Assembly (NCBI RefSeq): GCF_000006445.2
Contig: NC_006043.2
Span: 806,001 to 870,000 of the forward strand
DNA length: 64,000 bases
Source of the DNA: Debaryomyces hansenii CBS767
Lineage: Eukaryota > Ascomycota > Pichiomycetes > Serinales > Debaryomycetaceae
Reading direction: 5' to 3'
The notes beneath the pieces were generated by a model. It worked only from the letters and a program-made list of their open reading frames with translations. It made no database searches and was not told the origin of the DNA. Below, one piece after another: positions 41,519 through 51,236 of the stretch; the first letter of the stretch is position 1; every line of letters starts with the position of its first letter. Both the position numbers and the translations under genes were made by a program.

Positions 41519-43966
41519 TCAATCTTCATCACTATCGATCTTAAATTGATTATCCGCTTCTTCAGCCGAAGTACCGTGAAGATTATGGCTCAGTTCATTC
41601 AACTCAAAATCTGCTAGCTCCAAGTCACCTTCATTGCCTGCATCGTTATTTAACCTGAAATATGAACTATTGCCTGTTCTGCCCTTAACTAAATTAAAAA
41701 TGCTATTAAGTTTGTTTTTAGTCTTATCAATCAAGGCAGCTCTACCACTTCTACCCATCAATAACCATAATATAAAGCCTATTAAGGATATGAAAACCAA
41801 TGAGCCATACCAACGATGTGGCTCTATATCCCATTTAGATTCCTTATACTCTGGTTGATAATCCGTTTCATAATCAAAAATCGTGTATTTAGCATCTTTG
41901 ACAGGGGGGTTAAATTGAGGTCTTGGGAAGATGCCACTTTGTTCAGCACCAAAATGAAACACGCTGGACGATGCTGAATGGTAAAACCCTGATCTTGGGA
42001 TATTAGTTTTGCTTGTTATGCGGTCTTCTTCAGATAAGCCAATGGTATCAGCAGTAAAATTATTAAATGCTTGTACATATTCATCATTTGCATAAAGAAT
42101 GGCTCTTCCTAGAGTCCATGAAAAGGAAGATCCGCCCAATCTTTCAACTAATTCTAATGATTTGAATCTACTATTTTCAGTTGCATGTTTATCAATTCCA
42201 AATCTCGGAAACCCTAAGCCTAGATGCAAAAAATTCAAAATCCAAGACGATTTAAAACACAAATCGGACAACTCTTCTTCAGCCATTTGGTTCTTCTCTG
42301 GTCTTACGTTATTTAACTCGATAAGTCTACTAAAAGATTGGGAACATAACTTGGAAGTTGCGTTGTATATCACCTTATAATCATAAGTATCAGCGGCATC
42401 TTTTCCTCCCGGTTTCTTATCAGATGACCGTGCTAAATTTCTTGCACTCTTATCTTCATACGACAATAAGTTAGTAATTGCATCCCAATATCCACTTACC
42501 CCCACGAAGTGATTCACATCGAAATCAAATGCTGGAATCAAATCGTTCAACAAGCACGAGCTAGACTCGTCGCTATCTTTAAATTCCTTACAATTTTCAT
42601 CCTTTCCAGAGCCGGCATTATGTGTGCTGTTATGCAATACAGGGAAAATTGAAGTTAAGCACTTATTAAAGTCACTCTCACCCGTGAAGTGTACGGAATC
42701 ATCATTTATAACTGATGTAGTAGTGTAACCTTTTGGCAAGCATGGATCTGGAACAGGAGTATGTGATCTACCATAGTATGCTGGTTTATTCAATTCATGT
42801 TCTTCTGTATATTTTTCAGTTAGAAATGACAAATATCTATTATGAGCCTGGTACATTCCAAATCCCAAGAATGAATCTGAATAAATATCGAAATTAAGAT
42901 CTGATGGAGTATTGAAACTACCAATACTATCTTCATTTTTACCCGTTTGCTCTTTTTTTTGTTCGCCTGATATCGGTGTAGGGAGTTCCACAAGTTTTAC
43001 CTTGAAGAGGTTCTTATCATGCTCCTCAATCTCAGTAAAATTAGGCTGGAAAACAACTTGAGTAGAAGCTCCTCCCATATCCAAAAGTCCATAAGTGGTA
43101 TGGTTCTTTCCATGCTGATGATTCTGCGGATTGTCGAGCGCACCAATCAAATAATTTATAGAAAGCCAACCATATAAGCCTTCAACATCTCCATCTATAA
43201 CGTTAACATGCGTAGAACATTCAGGGATGAAGAAATCTGAATTATGTGTGATATATTTGCAGATATTATCTAAAATTTGTTGTTGTTCGATAGGAGGTAA
43301 TAATCGCATACCTCCGGTTGAATGTAAAAATATGGGTGTTCTTGAATGCTGAGACTTAGGAACCACTATACTTGCTAATTGAAGTAAGTGCTTCAAATGA
43401 TGATTGCCTATCTTTTGTGGACTTGAATTAAAGGACGAGATTCCTGGTTTTATCTTTTTATTCCACTTCTTTTTGGCTCCTACCAAAGGTAATCTTCGAG
43501 TATTTTCGTTCTCCGGTTCCTTCGGTTTATCTTTCTCTTTATCCTGATCTCCACCTTTACCCGTCTTGTTGTCTTTGTCCTTATATTTCCCTTTATCTCT
43601 ATCCTTGCCTTTCTCTTTACTTTTCTCTTTATCTTTCTCTTTACCTTTCTCTTTCTCTTTATCGGTATTGTGATTTTCCTCATTATCTTCATTTTCCAGA
43701 TCACTATCCTCGTCATTATCCCTACCACCAATGCTGTTAATGAAAAACCTTCTTACCAACTTTAACTCCCTATTATCGGCGATATCATTTAAATCTATAT
43801 CATTCTGAAGAATATGCACAGGGTTCAACCAATTATAAACATATACCCTTGAACCTTTGGATCCCGCGTCTATAACTACAATATAGTCATAAGGAATGCC
43901 TTCTTTTGATTCAATAGGCCCTGGAGTTATGACCTTTTTCTGCTTTCTAGGTTCCAAGAAATCCAT
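41519..43966 (-). CDS. YND1: Golgi apyrase Ynd1 (GDA1/CD39 family) with charged Lys/Glu/Asp insert
   Basis: The 815-residue product shows apyrase conserved regions: VVIDAGSKGSRVYVYNW (ACR1, about 30-46), FLHSTGGMRLLP (ACR2), GLYGWLSINYLIG (ACR3) and GLLDMGGASTQVVF (ACR4). One membrane segment near residue 737-755 (LVFISLIGFILWLLM) is followed by a cytosolic tail. Ynd1 hydrolyses nucleoside di- and triphosphates in the Golgi lumen to support glycosylation. It is longer than S. cerevisiae Ynd1 (630), mainly because of a Lys/Glu/Asp-rich insert (about 95-160) between ACR1 and ACR2. Confidence 0.9.
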   Translation of the reverse strand: MDFLEPRKQKKVITPGPIESKEGIPYDYIVVIDAGSKGSRVYVYNWLNPVHILQNDIDLNDIADNRELKLVRRFFINSIGGRDNDEDSDLENEDNEENHNTDKEKEKGKEKDKEKSKEKGKDRDKGKYKDKDNKTGKGGDQDKEKDKPKEPENENTRRLPLVGAKKKWNKKIKPGISSFNSSPQKIGNHHLKHLLQLASIVVPKSQHSRTPIFLHSTGGMRLLPPIEQQQILDNICKYITHNSDFFIPECSTHVNVIDGDVEGLYGWLSINYLIGALDNPQNHQHGKNHTTYGLLDMGGASTQVVFQPNFTEIEEHDKNLFKVKLVELPTPISGEQKKEQTGKNEDSIGSFNTPSDLNFDIYSDSFLGFGMYQAHNRYLSFLTEKYTEEHELNKPAYYGRSHTPVPDPCLPKGYTTTSVINDDSVHFTGESDFNKCLTSIFPVLHNSTHNAGSGKDENCKEFKDSDESSSCLLNDLIPAFDFDVNHFVGVSGYWDAITNLLSYEDKSARNLARSSDKKPGGKDAADTYDYKVIYNATSKLCSQSFSRLIELNNVRPEKNQMAEEELSDLCFKSSWILNFLHLGLGFPRFGIDKHATENSRFKSLELVERLGGSSFSWTLGRAILYANDEYVQAFNNFTADTIGLSEEDRITSKTNIPRSGFYHSASSSVFHFGAEQSGIFPRPQFNPPVKDAKYTIFDYETDYQPEYKESKWDIEPHRWYGSLVFISLIGFILWLLMGRSGRAALIDKTKNKLNSIFNLVKGRTGNSSYFRLNNDAGNEGDLELADFELNELSHNLHGTSAEEADNQFKIDSDED
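43570..43666 (-). repeat. 6-bp-based degenerate tandem repeat in YND1 (KEK/KDK codons)
   Basis: The plus strand reads repeated TTTCTC/TTTATC hexamers, encoding alternating Lys-Glu and Lys-Asp with occasional Gly. This looks like expansion of a purine-rich microsatellite inside the reading frame. Confidence 0.75.
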
Positions 43967-45101
43967 GTCCCAAACAACTGCCAGTTGTGCTATCTTTATC
44001 TGGTGAATAATGTTCGTATAGCATGGACTTGTAAAATATTCTTAATCATATTTCATAACACAAAAACGAAAAAAATTTGGCTGCAACTCCTATCGAAGAC
44101 CTTTTAAAAGTACATTTTACTCGAGACACCTATGGGAAAGTTGATGATCAAATAAGTGTCACTTGAAGATAATGCATAGCTAGTTGTTTTTTACACCTTT
44201 TATCAAGCTTTTTTCGGAGATCACAATCTGCAATCAAACTGAAAGATATACGACTAGAAATGAAAATATGCTAATTCTTTGCTGAATATAGAACGTGTCA
44301 TGGAGTTATAAAGAGGATTTGCAGAGGAGCCATGACATTTTTTGGATTTAAATTAAAAAAAATGTAGTCCATTTAGGATCATTTAGGTAGTATATAATAA
44401 ATTCGAGACTTTCAACCAACAATGTGTACCAAATCACTTCTGCTTATTATAGCTCAAATCATGATGAAGATGATTAAACAACACTTGAAACTACATCTCT
44501 TCTTTGGAAACAATGATAACGTTAGTAAGAATTTGACACCTCTCTGTCTGCTATTTTGATAATTTAGACCAGCCTGATAACTAGGATTTTAATCTTACTG
44601 CCATATGATGAATGGACTAGAAGACATTGATAGAATTAATTCCTAACTATTACTGGACTAAAGGAATCATACTACTATGTGTATATTTTAGGGAAATATT
44701 GCTAGCATAGGCAAGTATGAAAAGTTGCGCAACAGCACAATATTCTACCTTTCGTCAGACCATTGTTATGAATAGGAAAGGGGATTAAGCAAATACACTG
44801 CTTATATAATTCAGATATGCCCATTGTAATAGGAATTGTTCAGTATCTCTTTTTCAGCCTAATCAGTAATACTTTTAACTACGAGATTCTTGAGCTTACA
44901 TTTACGTACGTGTATAATAACGACTGATAAGCCTCACTTTTTGTCCAATCAACAAATATCATAAATTATTATAGTATTATGTAAGTACAAATTTGTAGGT
45001 TCCAATAAACAACTATGACAGGTGGAAAAGTATATCTCACCATCATATGGGCTAGAATCTAAGATTGTAATTTATAAATAAGAAGTAAGAAATGTAGCAC
45101 T
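43967..45101. other. 1.1-kb gene-free region between YND1 start and RHB1 stop
   Basis: There is no convincing reading frame on either strand and no tRNA-type box. ATGATGA (44461-44467) with a CTGA near 44574 resembles C/D snoRNA boxes, but no closing stem pairs. Most of the region is free to act as YND1 promoter, or it may hold an unrecognised RNA gene. Confidence 0.5.
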
Positions 45102-45650
45102 TTACATTATGGTACATTTGTCATCTTGCTTAATAGTTGGATTTTGAATGGCTTCAATCTCATCTATTAAACTCTCAAAAGCTGTATCAATATTCACATC
45201 ATCTCTGACAGATGTCTCCAAAAATCTGTAACCAAATTCTTTAGCTAATGCCTGGCCTTCCTCTGTCTCTACCTGTCTTTGATAATTCAAGTCGCTCTTA
45301 TTACCAATCAATACTATTGGTATTTGGTCAGTACCAATTGAATTCAATATCTTATCCCTAATGACCTTGATCAATTCGAATGACTGTCTCGAGGTGACAG
45401 AATAAACCAACAAGTATCCATGAATACCTATTAGATGTTTCTCATTCATAATGGAGAACTCATCCTGTCCAGCTGTGTCCAATATCTCTATGGCATAGTC
45501 TTGGTTCTTGTAATTTATAGTCTTGGAAAACTGATTCTCGATTGTAGGATAGTACAGTTCAACAAAATGATCTTCCACATATCTGACTGTCATCGATGAC
45601 TTTCCCACCGAACGAGATCCTACCACTGCTAGTTTACGTGCTTTGACCAT
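45102..45650 (-). CDS. RHB1: Rheb-type small GTPase Rhb1
   Basis: The 182-residue protein has the P-loop GSRSVGKS (11-18), effector region YYPTIENQF, DTAGQDEFS (58-66), NKSD and the SAK-like ETS. The Arg-Ser pair inside the P-loop (R13, S14) in place of Ras glycines is a Rheb signature. It ends CTIM (179-182), a farnesylation CaaX box. In yeasts Rheb regulates TOR signalling, nitrogen response and basic amino acid uptake. TSC11, a TORC2 subunit gene, lies 7 kb away. Confidence 0.94.
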   Translation of the reverse strand: MVKARKLAVVGSRSVGKSSMTVRYVEDHFVELYYPTIENQFSKTINYKNQDYAIEILDTAGQDEFSIMNEKHLIGIHGYLLVYSVTSRQSFELIKVIRDKILNSIGTDQIPIVLIGNKSDLNYQRQVETEEGQALAKEFGYRFLETSVRDDVNIDTAFESLIDEIEAIQNPTIKQDDKCTIM

Positions 45651-45980
45651 TGTTTCTCACAAATGTTTCTTCGATGTCAATGTAAATATCCCCAGCTTGG
45701 TTTCGATACCTGACTTTTCTTTCCACTTATCTTATGGGTGAATTCTAAGATGAAATCTAATCAACAATGTTTAATATACAGATACTATCCAAACCATGAA
45801 ATTTCAGCCTATTAAACAACTTAGTTTGTAAATAATTCAATAGATTTATGCTGGTAAATGAACTGTATTGCTGTAGAGACTTTTTTAACAGAGTGCTCAA
45901 TTTATTTTTTTTCCTGATAAAACCAGGTGTATGGATCCGAAATAAAAAATACATTACGATAAACGAACTATATATATTCA
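45651..45980. other. 330-bp spacer, RHB1 promoter and 3' end of the PIN-like gene
   Basis: This is AT-rich with no independent gene. A short frame at 45757-45996 overlaps the PIN-like gene end and is not called. Confidence 0.5.
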
Positions 45981-47528
45981 CTATGTAGTAGCCCACTTCA
46001 AGACTTCTAAACTTGTTACTACAATGAAAATGGTAGTTGGTAACGTCAATACAACGTAACCCCAGAATAACACCCCTGACATTTCTTTTTGGTAGATATT
46101 GTTCAACTGGGTGATTTGCGACAATTGAATGGCAGGAGGCGAGATAGTCAAAATAAATGCAACAATCAAGAATATAGGATCGTCCAAAATGGAAACCTTA
46201 AAGAACTTGACACAAAGGGTAATGATAGGCAACAAGATAAATGGAGGTAGTATCATTCTTGAAAGTAATGATCCAACCACAATACGCTTGTAATGTCTCG
46301 ATGGTGGGGGCATGTCATTGGAAGGATACAAATTCGATCCAAGCACGATTAAAATAAGGGGGATGGAAACGGATCCCAACAGATGGATTGATTGGGAAAG
46401 TGTATTATGAATGAAAGACTCCTCGTCGACGAAGAATTCCCTTTGCAAAGCAGGAACGCATGCCACAACGACCGAGATTAACATGGCATACAACGGCGGA
46501 TTCATAAATGCTAAAAATTCCTTTATGACCGGCAATCTCTTCAAGGCGTACCATAACTGATATATACGGGCACGTCTTTTATGAATGCCAGTCGATGCTT
46601 GGTCTGAATTAGCGTCGCTGTCGTCGGAAATACGTTCCACGAACACATTTTCTTCCGGCAAAGACTGCGAGCCATTACTCAGAATACTGCTGGATGAGTC
46701 GGTTCGTGGTGGCTTATACGACAAGCTCTTCGAATCATTTTTCGCCGCAATGCTGTTGTTCAAGTCGACATCAACGCCATTAATGGTGTCAAAATGAGCA
46801 CCACGCATGTCGGGGTCGCTTAATAAAGGTCTCTGCTCATCACCGACGTCAAGATCACGTTCCTGGTCGTCGTCATGGTTTAACTTCGAATAGGAGTCCA
46901 ATTCCTCCTGTGACCGTTTTCGCAAAAGCTTGTTATAGCCCCATGACCACCGCAACACCTGGCCCAATTGCTGAAATATTAACAAGTATAGTATACCTCT
47001 CGACGCAACCTTATCCGGTGTATCGCCTTCAATGTCATCCCAAAGCAAATTGGGCAATGTCGATGCCAACGACAACGTCAAAGACACCGGAAGCGAATTG
47101 GAATTCCCAAACACCGCCATTGCCGTAATGAAGTCTGTTTCCGGACTGTTCAATCTGAGCATCCAACCCACCACCTGTGAACATCCGTATGAAATCCCGG
47201 TCGATACCGCGTAGAATACCGGAATTATAAGAATATCAACCATCTTCTCAAACGATAATGAAGGTGCCAACTTCGTGAAAACCAAACATGGCGTAAACAA
47301 ATCCACATTCAATTGGGAAATCACCTTCTGGGCCTGTGTATTCAAAATCCCACTCTTAGCGGCCACAAACCCGGCAAAACATATGATAACAACCTCTAGT
47401 ATAGCTTCGAACGTTAAATATGAAATAGACTGGTATGACAACAGTTTTTGTGGCATACTGCCCCCATTATTGTCGTCATTTCCTCCTATAGTAATTTCAA
47501 TCAATTTCGATAGTATATATGTGCCCAT
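45981..47528 (-). CDS. PIN-like (auxin efflux carrier family) membrane protein, similar to yeast YBR287W
   Basis: The 515-residue protein has about ten membrane segments in two halves (residues about 35-200 and 345-515) around a long hydrophilic loop (about 205-330, acidic and Ser-rich). The N-terminal half contains GFVAAKSGILNTQAQKVISQLNVDLFTPCLVFTKLAPS and MAVFGNSNSLPVSLTLSLA, classic for the membrane transport family PF03547. ILYLLIFQQLGQVLRWSWGYNKL resembles S. cerevisiae YBR287W, more than Ecm3. The yeast proteins are ER-localised and their substrate is unknown. Confidence 0.82.
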   Translation of the reverse strand: MGTYILSKLIEITIGGNDDNNGGSMPQKLLSYQSISYLTFEAILEVVIICFAGFVAAKSGILNTQAQKVISQLNVDLFTPCLVFTKLAPSLSFEKMVDILIIPVFYAVSTGISYGCSQVVGWMLRLNSPETDFITAMAVFGNSNSLPVSLTLSLASTLPNLLWDDIEGDTPDKVASRGILYLLIFQQLGQVLRWSWGYNKLLRKRSQEELDSYSKLNHDDDQERDLDVGDEQRPLLSDPDMRGAHFDTINGVDVDLNNSIAAKNDSKSLSYKPPRTDSSSSILSNGSQSLPEENVFVERISDDSDANSDQASTGIHKRRARIYQLWYALKRLPVIKEFLAFMNPPLYAMLISVVVACVPALQREFFVDEESFIHNTLSQSIHLLGSVSIPLILIVLGSNLYPSNDMPPPSRHYKRIVVGSLLSRMILPPFILLPIITLCVKFFKVSILDDPIFLIVAFILTISPPAIQLSQITQLNNIYQKEMSGVLFWGYVVLTLPTTIFIVVTSLEVLKWATT

Positions 47529-48498
47529 TTAACTATCTATGCTATAACACACTGTAGAAAATCTACCAGAGAATTCGTTTTTCTTATATACAATAGAATA
47601 CGCAATTTTTGCGATAAGCACTGCGGTGATCCTAATTTTTATCTGCACCACAAGGTGGGCTGTATTCGGGCATCGTGACAAGATTTTTTGTTCTACCACA
47701 GACTGCAGCAAGATCTTGATTTCTTCTGTTTTCCTCATCGGCTGTTGAGGTCAATTTGCGGTCCCCATTTGTTTCTGCTACGTTTGCGTTCCTGCTACGC
47801 TTGCCACCACTGGTCCCAGAGTCTTCCGTCTTGTCGTCGGAATATTCGGTCTCCGCATGGCACTACGGGCAAGTACGTTTAATACCATTTCTACTGTGCT
47901 CAATTGTGGTGGGATTGTTTATTGTGTACCCTATATATTGTTCATATTATATAGATTGCTCTGCGTGGCAAGTGCGTGTACATGCACCAGATGTATTCTA
48001 GTCTGACGATCAGACAGAATTTAAGTCTAAAAGAGCCCGGTCCTGTGTCGTGTAGATCGTGTATTTCTAACTGTCTTCACAGAGCCAACTACCCTGGAGT
48101 GACAAGTGATCCATGGAACACCGACAGAGCATTTTCGATCATCCATAATGCTGCGATGACCCTCCTGCGGTTATTTTGACACACCACGTGTAGATAGCAG
48201 ACAGAGGACTGCGAAAATGCGCAGATGACAATGACCGGAATCGAACCCGGTACCTCTTCACATATTTCTCATTCCCCCCTCTTTAAGGAAGTTTTTTTAG
48301 TTTGGTCACGTGACTTCTGTGTTCCTTCCCTTCAGAAATCAAAACAACAACAGATAAACCTATAATTACTAGAGGTTTATCGTTGCACAAGGACCTAAAG
48401 ACACTCCCTAATAATATAAGACTACAGGTACTTCACATTTAAGTGCATGATATCGGCAGGACATTTTTAGGTGCCAATACGTACATTTAAAGTGATAT
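47529..48498. other. 970-bp region between the PIN-like gene and the J-like protein gene
   Basis: Apart from the tRNA-like relic at 48225-48258, no gene is supported. The frames at 47688-48001 begin with non-ATG codons. CACGTG E-boxes occur at 48186-48191 and 48307-48312, palindromic sites bound by bHLH factors such as Cbf1. Confidence 0.5.
48225..48258 (-). pseudogene. tRNA 3'-half relic with intact B box
   Basis: On the minus strand 48247-48237 reads GGTTCGATTCC, a perfect pol III B box (T-loop), followed by an acceptor-like CATTGTC. The T-stem has mismatches. No A box or matching 5' acceptor strand (GACAATG) occurs within 100 bp upstream. It is therefore best read as a truncated tRNA copy, or chance. 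Confidence 0.4.
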
Positions 48499-50160
48499 AT
48501 GATGGGCCATACGAATACGCACAGCAGCACACCCAGCAAGCGGATAGAGGAGGCACCACTCAAATGGTACAATAATAGAAATCACGACGACTCAGAAAAC
48601 GAGAGCTTGGTCAATTCGTCGTTTGATTTTGATATGGCCGGAGCATCGACTCCGTTGAAAATGGGCAAGATGCCGGTGGGGCGTGGAACGGGCGACATAT
48701 CGGTGTCGTTTCTGTCGCCAATGAAGAAGTTGGACAATTTGCATTTGGAGTCCGAATTGGACTTGGACGAAGGGGAGAACCATGACGAACTTGGGAACCA
48801 GACGGTGGTGGGAGAATCAGACACCGATGATGAGTACGGCCCGGTTTATGGAGAGGATTACGAAGAGTCGAGCAGTGGGGCCACTGGTGGGACCCCATCG
48901 GAGAGTAATGGACACGGGCGCCAGCCGCCCAGATATGTGAATCGACGTAAACGGCATTTGGATTCGCCACTGGATATAGATATGGAGACTCCTCGCCAGG
49001 CACAAATGACGAACACGTCCGTGCGCAGCGACATGTCGATATGTTTGAACAACTCGACCAACAATACGTTCAAGCTCAGTTTTTCCAATAGCGATTCGAC
49101 GCCGTGTCCGGTGCAGCCGCGGAAGAAGTCGAAGTTGAAATTCAAGGGCTCTCCCAGTCAACAGCAAACGCCGTCACAAACCAAGCTAACCAAGGTGAAG
49201 CATCTCTTGAACTTTGAGAATTCGATAAAGACCTCGGTGTCACAGAACCCGATCATGAACAAGCTAAGTGCTATGACAAATCATGATAATGACGCATGGA
49301 CCCATGACGATGAAGAGGATGAAGATGACGAGGATGATTATTTGCCGAGAGATTCGTTGATTTCTTCACCTCAACAAACGTCTACGCTCAACACAACTGT
49401 CAATTCGAATCAAAATATCCAATCCACCCCTATCTCCCAATCGACTCCTGCCAATTCCAGACCTCCAACCCCCAGTCATTCGCCACAAGTGCCCATAATG
49501 GATGAGTTCGGAGACTCTATAAATGGATATAAGTTTGTGAAGCCAACCAGAAAACCCCAGCATGCATATTATAACTATCAAACCCCAACAAATAAGATTC
49601 TAAGGTCTCAAGAATTGAAAACTTCTTATAATAGAAATGAGTATGATACTCACTCCGCCGGTAATTTAAATAACGGCAAGTACAAGATTGTAGGGGACTT
49701 GCCAATGTCTTCAGCTGGACTTATGGATGAAGCTGAAGTCGATTTACATGTTGGTGATAAGAGAATCAACGATCCGTATTTGCAAGCTGTGAGTGAAACT
49801 AATTCCGATCAGGAACGAATAAGTATTAGGAACCTATATTTCCAATCATTCAACTCATCTGATTTATCTCAATTGAAGTTGCCATTATTGACAATGTTCA
49901 GAGCAAACACAATGTCAACTGAAGAGATCGTGAAGCTTATAAACGATAGACAACCAATATCATCATTTTACGAATATATCAAGAGTGAAGATGAAGATGT
50001 GCTTGATTTATTGAAAAGGGAACGATTAAGATGGCATCCCGATAAATGGGTTTCCAAATTACGTCTGCATCTACCAAAAGAAAATTTGGTTATAAACAAA
50101 CAAGTCATAGATAGTTTAAGTCAATCATTGAATTCAATTATTGAAAACCATAAACAATAA
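48499..50160 (+). CDS. uncharacterised acidic/Ser-rich protein with C-terminal J-like motif
   Basis: The protein has 553 residues. The first 420 are Ser/Thr/Pro/Asp/Asn-rich and disordered, with many SP/TP sites (LKMGKM, SFLSPMKKLD, STPLK) typical of Cdk substrates, and acidic runs. The C-terminal 120 residues look folded: ISIRNLYFQSFNSSDLSQLKLPLLTMFRANTM, then LLKRERLRWHPDKWVSKL. The RERxRWHPDKW string is the J-domain-like signature of NFKBIL1-type proteins. There is no localisation signal except short basic patches (RKKSKLKFK). I do not know its function. Two ATGs lie at the start. Confidence 0.75.
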   Translation: MMGHTNTHSSTPSKRIEEAPLKWYNNRNHDDSENESLVNSSFDFDMAGASTPLKMGKMPVGRGTGDISVSFLSPMKKLDNLHLESELDLDEGENHDELGNQTVVGESDTDDEYGPVYGEDYEESSSGATGGTPSESNGHGRQPPRYVNRRKRHLDSPLDIDMETPRQAQMTNTSVRSDMSICLNNSTNNTFKLSFSNSDSTPCPVQPRKKSKLKFKGSPSQQQTPSQTKLTKVKHLLNFENSIKTSVSQNPIMNKLSAMTNHDNDAWTHDDEEDEDDEDDYLPRDSLISSPQQTSTLNTTVNSNQNIQSTPISQSTPANSRPPTPSHSPQVPIMDEFGDSINGYKFVKPTRKPQHAYYNYQTPTNKILRSQELKTSYNRNEYDTHSAGNLNNGKYKIVGDLPMSSAGLMDEAEVDLHVGDKRINDPYLQAVSETNSDQERISIRNLYFQSFNSSDLSQLKLPLLTMFRANTMSTEEIVKLINDRQPISSFYEYIKSEDEDVLDLLKRERLRWHPDKWVSKLRLHLPKENLVINKQVIDSLSQSLNSIIENHKQ

Positions 50161-50257
50161 ATATCACTGAATTACCCCTGTTAACGAAATATGAATATAT
50201 ATTTATATATCATAAATATATATGATAATGAATTATCTATTAAACTAATTATACATT

Positions 50258-51052
50258 TTAACTTTGAACTTTATCTATTGGTGTTTCACCTTGGTCAGCA
50301 TTCTTGGCCTCTTCTTCATCTTCGATTTCGATATCCTCTTCGATGTCTTCTTCAATGTCTTCCTCGATATCCTCTTCGATATCCTCTTCTTTGCTAGCTT
50401 CCTTACTTCCATTCTCTTCAACCTCCGCTGCTTCTTCGGCGTCCTCTCCTTCTTCTCCTTCTTCTCCTTCTACATCTTTTTCTTCTTCCTCTTCCTCGTC
50501 ATCTTCTTCTTCCTCCTCTTCCTCTTCCTCTTCTTCTTCCTCGTCTACTTGTTGCTCTGGAGGATATTCATCCGCATTACCATCCTCGTTATCCCAAACT
50601 ATATTGAATCTAGTAACTCTAGGTTTCTCAGCAAGTATATTTCTCACAACATGTTCAACTTGCACCTTAGCAGGTGGATTCTCCCGTAATTCTTCCGAGT
50701 CATATTCATTGTTTACATAGTACCCAACCCTTACAAATTCTCTATCTGCGTATGAACAGCTTAACAATATAACTGTTACACTCACTAATTCACTCGCTGG
50801 AATTAATTCTGGAGATGGTGGATCGGCCTGAAACAAAAATTTATTTATACCAACAGGAACTGGTCCAACCAATATAGAATCCAATTCCTGATCATGATCC
50901 AATGACCTCGAACTGCCAACGTATGTCAATTTCCATTCTAAATCTTCTTTCAACGGTTCTAAGCATTCAAAAGTAATCTCGAATTCATACGGGTCTGTAA
51001 ATTTGGCTGGGTTATTCAACACTTCAATTCCTAGTAATGATACGATTGACAT
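50258..51052 (-). CDS. ASF1: histone H3-H4 chaperone Asf1
   Basis: The first 155 residues are the Asf1 immunoglobulin-like core: [66 protein letters not shown], and [10 protein letters not shown] with [18 protein letters not shown]. The tail (about 170-264) is extremely acidic, with poly-Glu and repeated E-E-D-I units. Asf1 delivers H3-H4 to CAF-1, HIR and Rtt109. The 264-residue length reflects the long acidic tail, as in S. cerevisiae (279). Confidence 0.96.
   Translation of the reverse strand: MSIVSLLGIEVLNNPAKFTDPYEFEITFECLEPLKEDLEWKLTYVGSSRSLDHDQELDSILVGPVPVGINKFLFQADPPSPELIPASELVSVTVILLSCSYADREFVRVGYYVNNEYDSEELRENPPAKVQVEHVVRNILAEKPRVTRFNIVWDNEDGNADEYPPEQQVDEEEEEEEEEEEEEDDEEEEEEKDVEGEEGEEGEDAEEAAEVEENGSKEASKEEDIEEDIEEDIEEDIEEDIEIEDEEEAKNADQGETPIDKVQS
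50328..50390 (-). repeat. 12-bp tandem repeat in the ASF1 tail (E-E-D-I units)
   Basis: Five 12-base units, variants of GATATCCTCTTC on the plus strand, encode repeating Glu-Glu-Asp-Ile. This is slippage-type expansion at the end of an already acidic tail. Confidence 0.8.
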
Positions 51053-51236
51053 CTTAATACTATTCTCAAATCTGTATACTATCTATACATCATATAACCT
51101 ATTATTGAATACATAAATTATAAGCAGACGCGTTGATAGTCTTGTGCGACATTATGAAATTATTCAACGACATACTTGTTCCCATAATCGTTTACTGTAA
51201 TGGTAGATGTATTCTTCAGGGTTTATTTAGCTGGAA

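Noticed and set aside
44461..44578. C/D-box snoRNA candidate
   Set aside because: C-like and D-like boxes are present but there is no terminal stem and no guide match that I can see.
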